Below, piece by piece: positions 1-6,752 of a DNA stretch of 10,448 nt. Within the stretch, counting starts at the first letter, position 1; the number at the start of each line of letters is the position of its first letter. Position numbers and translations under genes: made by a program. The stretch comes from Thiomonas sp. (GTDB taxonomy: Bacteria > Pseudomonadota > Gammaproteobacteria > Burkholderiales > Burkholderiaceae_C): assembly GCA_028706735.1 (NCBI GenBank), contig JAQTVS010000075.1, positions 1 through 10,448 on the forward strand, given 5' to 3'. Under the pieces are notes generated by a model. It saw nothing but the letters and a program-made list of their open reading frames with translations, was not told the origin of the DNA and ran no database searches.

Positions 1-150
<150 letters not shown>

Positions 151-168
151 CCGCAGCAACAACCCAAC

Positions 169-195
169 GGCGGCGTCGCGGCTCGCGGCGCCGCC
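169..195 (+). promoter_or_regulatory. nifH-nifD intercistronic hairpin
   Basis: The left arm 169-180 (GGCGGCGTCGCG) pairs with the right arm 184-195 (CGCGGCGCCGCC) over 12 positions, 11 Watson-Crick and one G-U, around a 3-nt loop (GCT). No T-run follows, so it is not a standard intrinsic terminator. Stem-loops at this place in other diazotrophs are thought to stabilise the nifH message or reduce read-through, giving more NifH than NifDK. That role here is inferred. Confidence 0.7.
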
Positions 196-228
196 CAGAA
201 TCGAAGCAACAGCCAAGGAGCATCCACC

Positions 229-1683
229 ATGAGCATGACGGTTGAAGAGCGCAAGGCCGAAAACAAGGCCTTGATCGACGAGGTCCTCAAGGCCTATCCG
301 GACAAGATGGCCAAGCGCCGCGCCAAACATCTCGGTTCGTTCGAGGAAGGCAAGCCCGACTGCGGCGTCAAATCCAACATCAAGTCGCTGCCCGGTGTGA
401 TGACCATCCGCGGCTGTGCCTATGCCGGGTCCAAGGGCGTGGTGTGGGGGCCGATCAAGGACATGATCCACATCTCCCATGGTCCGGTGGGCTGCGGCCA
501 GTATTCCTGGGCCTCGCGCCGCAACTACTACATCGGCACCACCGGGGTCGATACCTTCGGCACCATGCAGTTCACCTCCGACTTCCAGGAGAAGGACATC
601 GTCTTCGGCGGCGACAAGAAGCTCGACAAGATCATCGACGAGATCCAGGACCTGTTCCCGCTGAACAAGGGGATTTCGATCCAGAGCGAATGCCCGATCG
701 GCCTGATCGGCGACGACATCGAAGCGGTGTCGAAGAAGAAGGCCAAGGAATACGAGGGGCACACCATCGTGCCGGTGCGCTGCGAAGGCTTCCGCGGCGT
801 GTCGCAGTCGCTGGGCCACCACCTCGCCAACGACGCCATCCGCGACTGGGTGTTCGACAAGGTCGATCCGAACAAACACGAATTCCAGGCCACGCCCTAC
901 GACGTGGCCATCATCGGCGACTACAACATCGGCGGCGATGCCTGGTCCAGCCGCATCCTGCTTGAAGAGATGGGTTTGCGGGTGATCGCGCAGTGGTCTG
1001 GCGACGGCACCCTGGCAGAGCTGGAGAACACGCCCAAGGCCAAGCTCAACGTGCTGCACTGCTATCGCTCGATGAATTACATCAGCCGCCACATGGAAGA
1101 GAAGTACGGCATACCCTGGGTGGAATACAACTTCTTCGGCCCGAGCATGATCGAAAAGAGCCTGCGCGAAATCGCCGGTCACTTCGACGACACCATCAAG
1201 GCCAAGGCCGAGGACGTGATCGCCAAGTACAAGCCATTGATGCAGGCCGTCATCGACAAGTACAAGTCGCGCCTGCAAGGCAAGAAGGTCATGCTGTTCG
1301 TCGGCGGCCTGCGTCCGCGCCACGTCATCGGCGCCTACGAGGACCTGGGCATGGAAGTGGTCGGCACCGGCTACGAGTTCGGCCACAACGACGACTATCA
1401 GCGCACCACCCACTACGTCAAGGACGGCACGCTGATCTACGACGACGTCACCGGCTACGAGTTCGAGAAGTTCGTCGAGAAGGTCCAGCCCGATCTGGTC
1501 GGCTCGGGCATCAAGGAAAAGTACGTGTTCCAGAAGATGGGCGTGCCTTTCCGCCAGATGCACAGTTGGGATTATTCCGGCCCCTACCACGGCTATGACG
1601 GCTTCGCCATCTTCGCCCGCGACATGGACATGGCGATCAACTCGCCGGTCTGGGGGCTGACCAAGGCGCCGTGGGCAGCCTGA
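229..1683 (+). CDS. nifD: Nitrogenase molybdenum-iron protein alpha chain NifD
   Basis: NifD is the alpha subunit of the MoFe protein (alpha2beta2), which carries FeMo-co, the site of N2 reduction. The 484-residue length fits Mo-type NifD. P-cluster cysteines are at C63, C89 and C155. Gln193 and His197 lie in the GVSQSLGHH motif that lines the active site. The cofactor ligands are C278 (in NVLHCYRS) and H445 (in QMHSWDY). These match A. vinelandii C62, C88, C154, Q191, H195, C275 and H442 with an offset of 1 to 3. The start at ATG 229 has AAGGAG at 215-220, and a second in-frame ATG follows two codons later. It follows the intercistronic hairpin and precedes nifK by 39 nt, so co-transcription is expected. 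No residue needed for catalysis appears missing. Confidence 0.98.
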   Translation: MSMTVEERKAENKALIDEVLKAYPDKMAKRRAKHLGSFEEGKPDCGVKSNIKSLPGVMTIRGCAYAGSKGVVWGPIKDMIHISHGPVGCGQYSWASRRNYYIGTTGVDTFGTMQFTSDFQEKDIVFGGDKKLDKIIDEIQDLFPLNKGISIQSECPIGLIGDDIEAVSKKKAKEYEGHTIVPVRCEGFRGVSQSLGHHLANDAIRDWVFDKVDPNKHEFQATPYDVAIIGDYNIGGDAWSSRILLEEMGLRVIAQWSGDGTLAELENTPKAKLNVLHCYRSMNYISRHMEEKYGIPWVEYNFFGPSMIEKSLREIAGHFDDTIKAKAEDVIAKYKPLMQAVIDKYKSRLQGKKVMLFVGGLRPRHVIGAYEDLGMEVVGTGYEFGHNDDYQRTTHYVKDGTLIYDDVTGYEFEKFVEKVQPDLVGSGIKEKYVFQKMGVPFRQMHSWDYSGPYHGYDGFAIFARDMDMAINSPVWGLTKAPWAA

Positions 1684-1722
1684 GCCCGATGCCACGCAAC
1701 CAAGTCTGAAGGAGAAACTGTC

Positions 1723-3282
1723 ATGCCGCAAAGCGCCGAAACCATCCTCGACCACGAGATGCTGTTCCGCGAGCCCGAATACCGCGAGATGTTGCAGACC
1801 AAGCGGGCGAACTTCGAATACCGCGTCCCCGCCGAGGATCTGGCCAAGACCATCGAGTGGACCAAGAGTTGGGACTACCGCGAGAAGAACTTCGCGCGGG
1901 AGGCGCTCACCGTCAATCCTGCCAAGGCCTGCCAGCCGCTGGGCGCCGTGTTCGCCGCCAACGGCTTTGCCAAGACGCTGTCCTTCGTGCACGGCTCGCA
2001 GGGTTGCGTGGCGTATTACCGCTCGCATTTTTCGCGCCACTTCAAGGAGCCGACGTCCTGCGTGTCGTCCTCGATGACCGAGGACGCGGCGGTGTTCGGC
2101 GGCCTCAACAACATGGTCGACGGCCTGGCCAACACCTACAACCTGTACAAGCCGGACATGATCGCGGTGTCCACCACCTGCATGGCCGAAGTCATCGGCG
2201 ACGACCTGAACGCCTTCATCAAGACGTCCAAGGAAAAGGGCTCGGTGCCCGAAGACTTCGACGTGCCCTTCGCCCACACCCCGGCATTCGTCGGCAGCCA
2301 CATCACCGGATACGACAACGCCCTGCTCGGTGTGCTCAAGCACTTCTGGGACGGCAAGGCTGGAACCACCCAGGCACTGACGCGCAAGCCCGACGACAGC
2401 ATCAACTTCATCGGCGGCTTCGACGGCTATGTGGTCGGCAACATCCCCGAAATCCGCCGGATCTTCAAGGCATTCGAAGCAGACCACACCGTGCTCTGCG
2501 ACCCGTCGGACGTGTGGAACACGCCGACCGACGGCGAGTTCCGCATGTACGACGGCGGCACCACCAAGGCCGAGGTCGAGCGCGCGCTCAATGCCAAGGC
2601 GACCATCGTGTTCCAGCATTACAGCGCGGAAAAGACCGCGGCGTACATCGCCGAAAAAGGCCAGGAGGTGGTGGCCCTCAACAGCCCGATCGGGGTGTCG
2701 GGCACGGACAGGTTCCTCATGGAGTTGTCGCGTCTGACCGGCAAGCCGGTGCCGGCCAGCCTGGTCAAGGAGCGCGGCCGTCTGGTCGATGCCATTGCCG
2801 ACAGCCAGGCCCACCTGCACGGCAAGCGCTTCGCGCTGTATGGCGACCCGGACATGATGGTCGGCCTGACCCAGTTCCTGCTGGAGCTCGGCGCCGAACC
2901 GGTGCATGTGCTCAGCACCAACGGCGACAAGGATTGGGCTGAGCGCGTGCAGGCCATGCTCGATGCCAGTCCCTTCGGCAAAGGGTGCAAGGCGCATGCG
3001 AAAAAGGATCTGTGGCATCTGCGTTCCCTGCTGTTCACCGAGCCGGTGGATTTCCTGATCGGCAACACCTACGGCAAATACCTGGAACGCGACTGCAACG
3101 TGCCGCTGATCCGCATGGGCTTTCCCATCTTCGACCGCCACCACTGGCATCGCTACCCCATCTGGGGCTACGAAGGCACGATGCGCGTGCTGGTGTCCAT
3201 CCTCGACAAGCATTTCGACCGTCTGGACACGAGCACCATCGAGACTGCGGTGACCGACTTTTCCTACGACATCATTCGTTGA
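1723..3282 (+). CDS. nifK: Nitrogenase molybdenum-iron protein beta chain NifK
   Basis: NifK is the beta subunit of the MoFe protein. It shares the [8Fe-7S] P-cluster with NifD and helps dock the Fe protein. The 519-residue length is close to the 523 of A. vinelandii. The P-cluster cysteines fall at C70 ([10 protein letters not shown]), C95 ([10 protein letters not shown]) and C153 ([12 protein letters not shown]), the same numbers as in A. vinelandii. The N-terminal extension of about 60 residues is typical of Mo-type NifK and absent from short Vnf/Anf beta chains. The start at ATG 1723 has AAGGAGA at 1709-1715. No promoter is visible in the 39-nt gap after nifD, so it is read as part of nifHDK. 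The gene ends at TGA 3280-3282, just before a large hairpin. Confidence 0.98.
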   Translation: MPQSAETILDHEMLFREPEYREMLQTKRANFEYRVPAEDLAKTIEWTKSWDYREKNFAREALTVNPAKACQPLGAVFAANGFAKTLSFVHGSQGCVAYYRSHFSRHFKEPTSCVSSSMTEDAAVFGGLNNMVDGLANTYNLYKPDMIAVSTTCMAEVIGDDLNAFIKTSKEKGSVPEDFDVPFAHTPAFVGSHITGYDNALLGVLKHFWDGKAGTTQALTRKPDDSINFIGGFDGYVVGNIPEIRRIFKAFEADHTVLCDPSDVWNTPTDGEFRMYDGGTTKAEVERALNAKATIVFQHYSAEKTAAYIAEKGQEVVALNSPIGVSGTDRFLMELSRLTGKPVPASLVKERGRLVDAIADSQAHLHGKRFALYGDPDMMVGLTQFLLELGAEPVHVLSTNGDKDWAERVQAMLDASPFGKGCKAHAKKDLWHLRSLLFTEPVDFLIGNTYGKYLERDCNVPLIRMGFPIFDRHHWHRYPIWGYEGTMRVLVSILDKHFDRLDTSTIETAVTDFSYDIIR

Positions 3283-3298
3283 GTCGGTGTGTCTGGAT

Positions 3299-3337
3299 CA
3301 TGCCGCTCCTCTCGCCTTGCGAGCGGGATGCGGCATG
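3299..3337 (+). promoter_or_regulatory. Long bulged hairpin after nifK, upstream of the Rrf2 gene
   Basis: CATGCCGC at 3299-3306 pairs perfectly with GCGGCATG at 3330-3337. Inside, TCCT pairs with GGGA (one G-U), and CTCGC at 3311-3315 pairs with GCGAG at 3319-3323 around a CTT loop. In total there are 17 pairs, interrupted only by single-base bulges at C3324 and T3329. No T-run follows, so it resembles a processing or stabilising stem, or a factor-dependent terminator, at the end of nifHDK. The function is inferred. Confidence 0.65.
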
Positions 3338-3353
3338 GAGCGAGTTTGCCGAT

Positions 3354-3359
3354 AGGGGG
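3354..3359 (+). promoter_or_regulatory. Ribosome binding site that sets the GTG start of the Rrf2 gene
   Basis: AGGGGG lies 6 nt before GTG 3366. The alternative in-frame ATG at 3300 sits inside the 5' arm of the 3299-3337 hairpin and would add 22 residues unlike any Rrf2 N-terminus. The GTG start is therefore preferred. Confidence 0.6.
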
Positions 3360-3365
3360 TGCGCC

Positions 3366-3911
3366 GTGCGTATCACATCCAAAGCCAGTTGTGCAATTTC
3401 CGCGTTGATCGACCTTGCGCTGCAGCAGCCCGGGACCTACACCAGCCTGCAAAGCATCGCGGCGCGACAGAAGATCTCGGTCTCGCATCTGGAGCACCTG
3501 TTCGCCAAATTGCGACGCAACGCGCTCGTGCTTTCGGTGCGCGGCCCTGGAGGCGGCTATGCCTTGGCGCGGGCCGCATGCACGATCAGCATCGCGGACA
3601 TCGCGAAAGCCGTGGATCAGCACGCCGAACAGGCCTTCGACCATGCCATGCCTGCGACGGGCCGGTTGACGCCGGAAGCCCTCATTGCCGAATCGCTCTG
3701 GGCAAGAGCAGACCTCTCCTTGCAGTGCATCCTGCAGGACATTGATCTGCAGAGCCTGGCCGAACCCCACCGCAAAGCGCAGGCAGAAATGAGCGAAGCA
3801 GCGCCGCAGTCGCAGCGATCTCCCGTGCTGCAACGGCCCAAGCCCATTGGCCAGACGCCGCGTGCACGCGCAGTGACTTGCGTCTTTGACCTGGCGGAAC
3901 TGGATATCTGA
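3366..3911 (+). CDS. Rrf2-family transcriptional regulator lacking IscR-type cluster cysteines
   Basis: This is a winged-helix DNA-binding protein of the Rrf2 family (IscR, NsrR, RirA, CymR). From GTG 3366 it has 181 residues. The N-terminus RITSKASCAISALIDLAL and the wing LSVRGPGGGYALAR (residues 56-69) are typical. In IscR the [2Fe-2S] ligands are C92, C98, C104 and H107. Here the same positions hold D92, T98, E104 and I107, and the only cysteines are C9, C72, C121 and one in the C-terminal tail. It is therefore unlikely to bind a cluster in the IscR way. The C-terminal 45 or so residues form a polar, Pro/Gln/Arg-rich tail. Its place between nifHDK and modABC suggests control of nitrogenase or molybdenum genes, but the target and signal cannot be read from the sequence. 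Confidence 0.85.
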   Translation: MRITSKASCAISALIDLALQQPGTYTSLQSIAARQKISVSHLEHLFAKLRRNALVLSVRGPGGGYALARAACTISIADIAKAVDQHAEQAFDHAMPATGRLTPEALIAESLWARADLSLQCILQDIDLQSLAEPHRKAQAEMSEAAPQSQRSPVLQRPKPIGQTPRARAVTCVFDLAELDI

Positions 3912-3925
3912 TCGCGTGCCGCCGC

Positions 3926-3943
3926 CTGGCAGCGGAGTGCCAG
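3926..3943. promoter_or_regulatory. Inverted repeat upstream of modA (candidate operator or attenuator)
   Basis: CTGGCA at 3926-3931 and TGCCAG at 3938-3943 are perfect 6-bp arms around a 6-nt spacer, in the 59-nt gap between the Rrf2 gene and modA. It could be a protein-binding site for the adjacent Rrf2 protein or a ModE-like regulator, or a small RNA hairpin. The dyad is visible, but any role is speculative. Confidence 0.3.
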
Positions 3944-3970
3944 CGCTGAGTTCTTCTTGAGGAGTGCACC

Positions 3971-4747
3971 ATGTTGATGGTTCGTGTCGTCCGCGTTGTC
4001 GTCATCTGCATGATCCTGAGCGGCACTGGATTGGCTGCCGCGCAAGGCGCGCCGCTCACAATCGCGGTGGCGGCGAATTTTACGCAGGCCATCGAGGACA
4101 TTGGCGCCGGTTTCGAGGCGAAAACGGGAGAAACGGTGAGGTTCAGCTTCGGCGCGACAGGGCAGCTTTACGCCCAGATTCGCAATGGCGCCCCATTCGA
4201 TGCGTTCTTTTCCGCCGACACCAAGACCCCGAAACTGGCAATGCAAGAGGGGCTCGCCGAGCCCGGCAGCTACGTCGTCTATGCGCGCGGCAAATTGGTG
4301 TTGTGGAGCCCGGCGCTGCCGGTCAAGGAGCAGGCAAGGCAGGTTCTTCATGCTGCAGCGTTCCAGCATCTGGCCATCACCAATCCCAAGGTCGCGCCTT
4401 ACGGCGCAGCGGCCATGGATGTGCTGAACAAACTGGGCGATACCCAGCGGATTCAGGACAAGTTGGTCAGTGGCAACAGCATCACCCAAACCTTCCAGTT
4501 CGTCAGCACGGGCAATGCCGAGCTGGGATTTGTCGCCCTGTCCCAGATTCTTGCGCCCAACAGCCCTGCCAAGGACAAGGGTCAAATCTGGCTGGCGCCG
4601 CAAGACCTCTACGCCCCGATTGATCAGGCCGCCATCATCCTCAAACGCACCAACAACCTGAAGTTGGCTCAAGAATTCATGGCCTATCTGCGCTCCCCCG
4701 ATGCGCAGAAGATCATCGAACGCTACGGCTACGAAGTGCCGCGCTGA
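3971..4747 (+). CDS. modA: Molybdate ABC transporter periplasmic binding protein ModA
   Basis: ModA captures molybdate (and tungstate) in the periplasm and delivers it to ModBC. The 258-residue precursor starts at ATG 3971 with GAGGAG at 3959-3964. A signal peptide covers about residues 1-25: a basic N-terminus, then a VVVICMILSGTGLAAA core, with cleavage near Gln25 to Ala27. Family motifs are IAVAANFT (31-38) at the oxyanion site, FGATGQLYAQI, AITNPKVAPYGAAAMDVL and GNAELGFVALSQI. The AANFT version resembles the ModA of diazotrophs such as Azotobacter rather than the AASL version of E. coli, a comparison made from memory. It is followed after 7 nt by modB. The neighbouring nifHDK suggests a dedicated Mo supply for FeMo-co. 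Confidence 0.95.
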   Translation: MLMVRVVRVVVICMILSGTGLAAAQGAPLTIAVAANFTQAIEDIGAGFEAKTGETVRFSFGATGQLYAQIRNGAPFDAFFSADTKTPKLAMQEGLAEPGSYVVYARGKLVLWSPALPVKEQARQVLHAAAFQHLAITNPKVAPYGAAAMDVLNKLGDTQRIQDKLVSGNSITQTFQFVSTGNAELGFVALSQILAPNSPAKDKGQIWLAPQDLYAPIDQAAIILKRTNNLKLAQEFMAYLRSPDAQKIIERYGYEVPR

Positions 4748-4754
4748 GGCGGAG

Positions 4755-5450
4755 ATGGAACTGTTCGGCGTCCCGGTCGATCTGCAGCCGCTGTGGCTGA
4801 CGCTGCAGGTTGCCGGATTGACGACTGCCATTTTGCTGATTCTCTCGACGCTGCTTGCCGCATGGCTGGCGGGCATGCGCTCGCGCGCCAAGGTGCTGAT
4901 CGAAGCTGTGGTGGCGCTGCCCCTCGTATTGCCGCCGACGGTGCTGGGGTTTTACTTGTTGATCGCGCTCAACCCAAATGGCGTGCTCACGCAGGCGCTG
5001 CGCACGCTCGGCTATCAAGGACAGTTGAGCTTCAGTTTCACCGGCCTGGTGATCGGTTCGGTGGTGTATTCGTTGCCCTTTGCGGTGCAGCCCCTGCTGC
5101 GCGCATTCGAAGCCGTTCCGCGGCGCCTGCTCGATGCCGCCTTCACGATGCGCGCGCGGCGCTGGGACCGCTTTTTCCACATCACCTTGCCGCTGTCGAA
5201 GGCAGGCTATCTGGTCGCCGGAACCCTGACCTTTGCGCATACGGTGGGAGAGTTCGGCGTCGTGCTCATGCTGGGTGGCAACATTCCAGGCAAGACGCGG
5301 GTCATCTCCATCGACATTTTTGATCACGTGGACAACTTGGAATACGCCCAGGCGCATGTGCTGTCGCTGTTCCTGCTGGTTTTTGCGGTGCTGGTCTTGA
5401 CGGTGCTCTACGCATTGAACCGGCAGTGGGACCGGCGGCACGGAGGTTGA
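4755..5450 (+). CDS. modB: Molybdate ABC transporter permease ModB
   Basis: ModB is the inner-membrane permease that forms a dimer and the molybdate channel of ModB2C2. The start at ATG 4755 gives 231 residues, the usual size. An upstream in-frame ATG at 4701 lies inside modA and would add 18 charged residues, so it was not used. GAGG overlapping the modA stop is the likely ribosome site. Five hydrophobic segments are seen, at about 15-38, 47-70, 93-113, 153-173 and 202-222. The cytoplasmic EAA coupling loop is at 127-146 (DAA...ITLP). At residue 133, where the motif normally has Gly, there is Arg (codon CGC at 5151-5153). This loop normally docks on the Q-loop region of ModC, which is itself abnormal here. 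Confidence 0.95.
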   Translation: MELFGVPVDLQPLWLTLQVAGLTTAILLILSTLLAAWLAGMRSRAKVLIEAVVALPLVLPPTVLGFYLLIALNPNGVLTQALRTLGYQGQLSFSFTGLVIGSVVYSLPFAVQPLLRAFEAVPRRLLDAAFTMRARRWDRFFHITLPLSKAGYLVAGTLTFAHTVGEFGVVLMLGGNIPGKTRVISIDIFDHVDNLEYAQAHVLSLFLLVFAVLVLTVLYALNRQWDRRHGG

Positions 5451-5454
5451 TGCC

Positions 5455-6684
5455 ATGCTCGAAGGTGACATGCATCTCAAACTGGGGCGATTTTCATTGC
5501 AGACCGGCGGATTCGCCTGGCCCAATACTGGGGTGACCGCCGTGTTCGGCCCGTCGGGTTGCGGCAAGTCGACCTTGCTGCGCTGTCTTGCCGGGCTGGA
5601 ACCGCAGGTCCGGGGGCGGTTGTCTTGCTGCGGCACGCCCTGGCTGGACGGGCGGCAACAGGCGCCGGCCTATTCGCGTGACATCGGTTTCGTGTTTCAG
5701 GACGCCGCGCTGTTCCCGCATCTGAGTGTGCGTCAAAACCTGCAGTTCGCCGCCCACCGCGCGGGCGCCGATGACATCGAGGTCGAACTGGACGCACGCC
5801 CCTCGGGTTTGACGCGCTCGTCGCGTCATCGCAATCTCGGCTTCGTCTTCCAGGAGCCCTCGCTCGTCTTGCATCTCAACGCGCGCGGCAATCTGCAGTT
5901 CACCACCAAACGGGCGCGGGTGGGCGGCTCCGACATCGAGCGTGTGGCCTCGGAGGTGGGGCTGGAGGGTAAACTCGATCGGGGGGTGAACCTGCTGTCC
6001 GGGGGCGAGCGGCAGCGCGTCGCCATCGCCCGCGCTCTGCTTTCCAGTCCCCGTCTGCTGCTGATGGACGAACCCCTTGCCGCGCTTGACTGGCGCTCCA
6101 AGGCGGACATCCTCGGCCTGCTGCAAGACGTCATCGCGCGCACCGGGTTGCCCGTCGTATTCATCACCCATGCGCCAGCCGAAGTGCTGCGGCTGGCAGA
6201 TCGCGTGGTGTTCATGCAGGACGGACGCATCACGGGCATCGAATCCCTGGTGGATGCCGCAGCACGCGCCGACTCTCCGCTGTTCGAAGAAGAAGGGGAT
6301 TGCAGCGCCGTGTTGCAGGCCGCGCCAGCCGGACAAGAACATGGGCTGCACGGGTATGCGCTGGGCGCGACGGACGTCTTCTGGCTAGCGCCGGAGGCGC
6401 CGGCCAAGCAACGCCGGGGCGCGACGACCCGCCTGCTCGTGCGCGCCCGGGATGTGGGGATTGCGCTGAGCAAGCCGTTGGATGCGTCCATCGTCAATCA
6501 ATTCCAGGCGCATATCGTGGACATTCAGCCTGCCACGCGGCCCGAGCACGTCCTGCTGCAACTTGAGCTGGGTTGCGGCCAAAGGCTGTTTGCAGAAGTG
6601 ACCCGCGCGGCTCTGCTGCGTTTGCAGCTTCGCACCGGAATGCAGGTGTGGGCACTGATCAAGGCTGTCGCGCTCGTCGTCTGA
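5455..6684 (+). CDS. modC: Molybdate ABC transporter ATPase ModC with a duplicated Q-loop segment
   Basis: ModC is the ATPase that powers ModB2C2. The start at ATG 5455 has GGAGG at 5442-5446, 4 nt after the modB stop. In order: Walker A GPSGCGKST (32-40), a first Q-loop GFVFQDAALFPHL (78-90, Gln82), a second Q-loop GFVFQEPSLVLHL (129-141, Gln133), signature LLSGGERQRVAIARAL (180-195), Walker B LLLMDEPLAALD (201-212), H-loop VVFITHAPAE (234-243), and a C-terminal Mop/TOBE domain (about 325-405) that binds molybdate in this family. At 409 residues it is about 50 longer than usual ModC, and the excess is exactly the repeated segment. Residues 75-103 and 126-154 are identical at 16 of 29 positions. 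Both copies are in frame. Whether the protein is active cannot be told from sequence. Confidence 0.93.
   Translation: MLEGDMHLKLGRFSLQTGGFAWPNTGVTAVFGPSGCGKSTLLRCLAGLEPQVRGRLSCCGTPWLDGRQQAPAYSRDIGFVFQDAALFPHLSVRQNLQFAAHRAGADDIEVELDARPSGLTRSSRHRNLGFVFQEPSLVLHLNARGNLQFTTKRARVGGSDIERVASEVGLEGKLDRGVNLLSGGERQRVAIARALLSSPRLLLMDEPLAALDWRSKADILGLLQDVIARTGLPVVFITHAPAEVLRLADRVVFMQDGRITGIESLVDAAARADSPLFEEEGDCSAVLQAAPAGQEHGLHGYALGATDVFWLAPEAPAKQRRGATTRLLVRARDVGIALSKPLDASIVNQFQAHIVDIQPATRPEHVLLQLELGCGQRLFAEVTRAALLRLQLRTGMQVWALIKAVALVV
5674..5766 (+). repeat. Q-loop segment of modC, copy 1 (canonical)
   Basis: It encodes residues 74-104, including GFVFQDAALFPH, close to the standard ModC Q-loop. It is partnered with the copy at 5827-5919. 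Of the 16 identical residues in the two copies, 9 use different codons, so the duplication is old or came from a related gene. Confidence 0.8.
5827..5919 (+). repeat. Q-loop segment of modC, copy 2 (divergent)
   Basis: It encodes residues 125-155, including GFVFQEPSLVLH, where the usual LFPH has become LVLH. This copy is joined directly to the helical domain and signature motif, while copy 1 is joined to Walker A. A linker of about 20 residues with no clear homology separates them. Confidence 0.8.
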
Positions 6685-6690
6685 AGCGCA

Positions 6691-6730
6691 TGAGAAAACG
6701 CAGGGCCGCCCCAAGTTTCCTTGAGAAAGA
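6691..6730 (-). repeat. Dispersed palindromic repeat, copy A
   Basis: Read on the minus strand it contains CTTGGGGCGGCCC (plus coordinates 6703-6715) flanked by AAGGAAAC and GTTTTCTC, imperfect inverted arms. Two more copies lie at about 9831-9863 and 9910-9942. This copy fills the 68-nt gap between the convergent ends of modC and the sensor kinase gene, so it may act as a two-way terminator. That function is inferred. Confidence 0.65.
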
Positions 6731-6752
6731 ATTCATACTTTATGGGGTTCGA

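Noticed and set aside
1857..2942. 361-codon plus-strand frame inside nifK
   Set aside because: Out of frame with nifK and rich in Arg/Gly/Pro, typical of a GC-rich shadow frame. It has no recognisable domain.
3336..3349. Sigma-54-like promoter (TGG...TTTGC) before the Rrf2 gene
   Set aside because: GG and GC are 9 nt apart, not the required 10, and the GG half is not followed by CAC. Such spacing changes normally abolish sigma-54 promoters.
2985..3365. Extension of the Rrf2 frame upstream into nifK
   Set aside because: This part overlaps the nifK 3' end and has no Rrf2 similarity. The RBS-GTG at 3354-3368 gives a normal Rrf2 N-terminus.
3927..3940. Sigma-54-like promoter (TGGCA...TGC) before modA
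   Set aside because: The spacing between GG and GC is again one base short. The bases are better explained as the 3926-3943 inverted repeat.
3617..4891. 424-codon open frame on the minus strand
   Set aside because: It lies antisense to the Rrf2 gene, modA and modB, which have clear family motifs. Long antisense frames are expected in GC-rich genes.
4713..5636. 307-codon minus-strand frame opposite modB and modC
   Set aside because: Gln/Arg/His-rich translation without family features, fully antisense to well-supported transporter genes.
5674..5919. modC as a frameshifted pseudogene
   Set aside because: The frame is continuous through both Q-loop copies to the C-terminal Mop/TOBE domain, with all other ATPase motifs intact.
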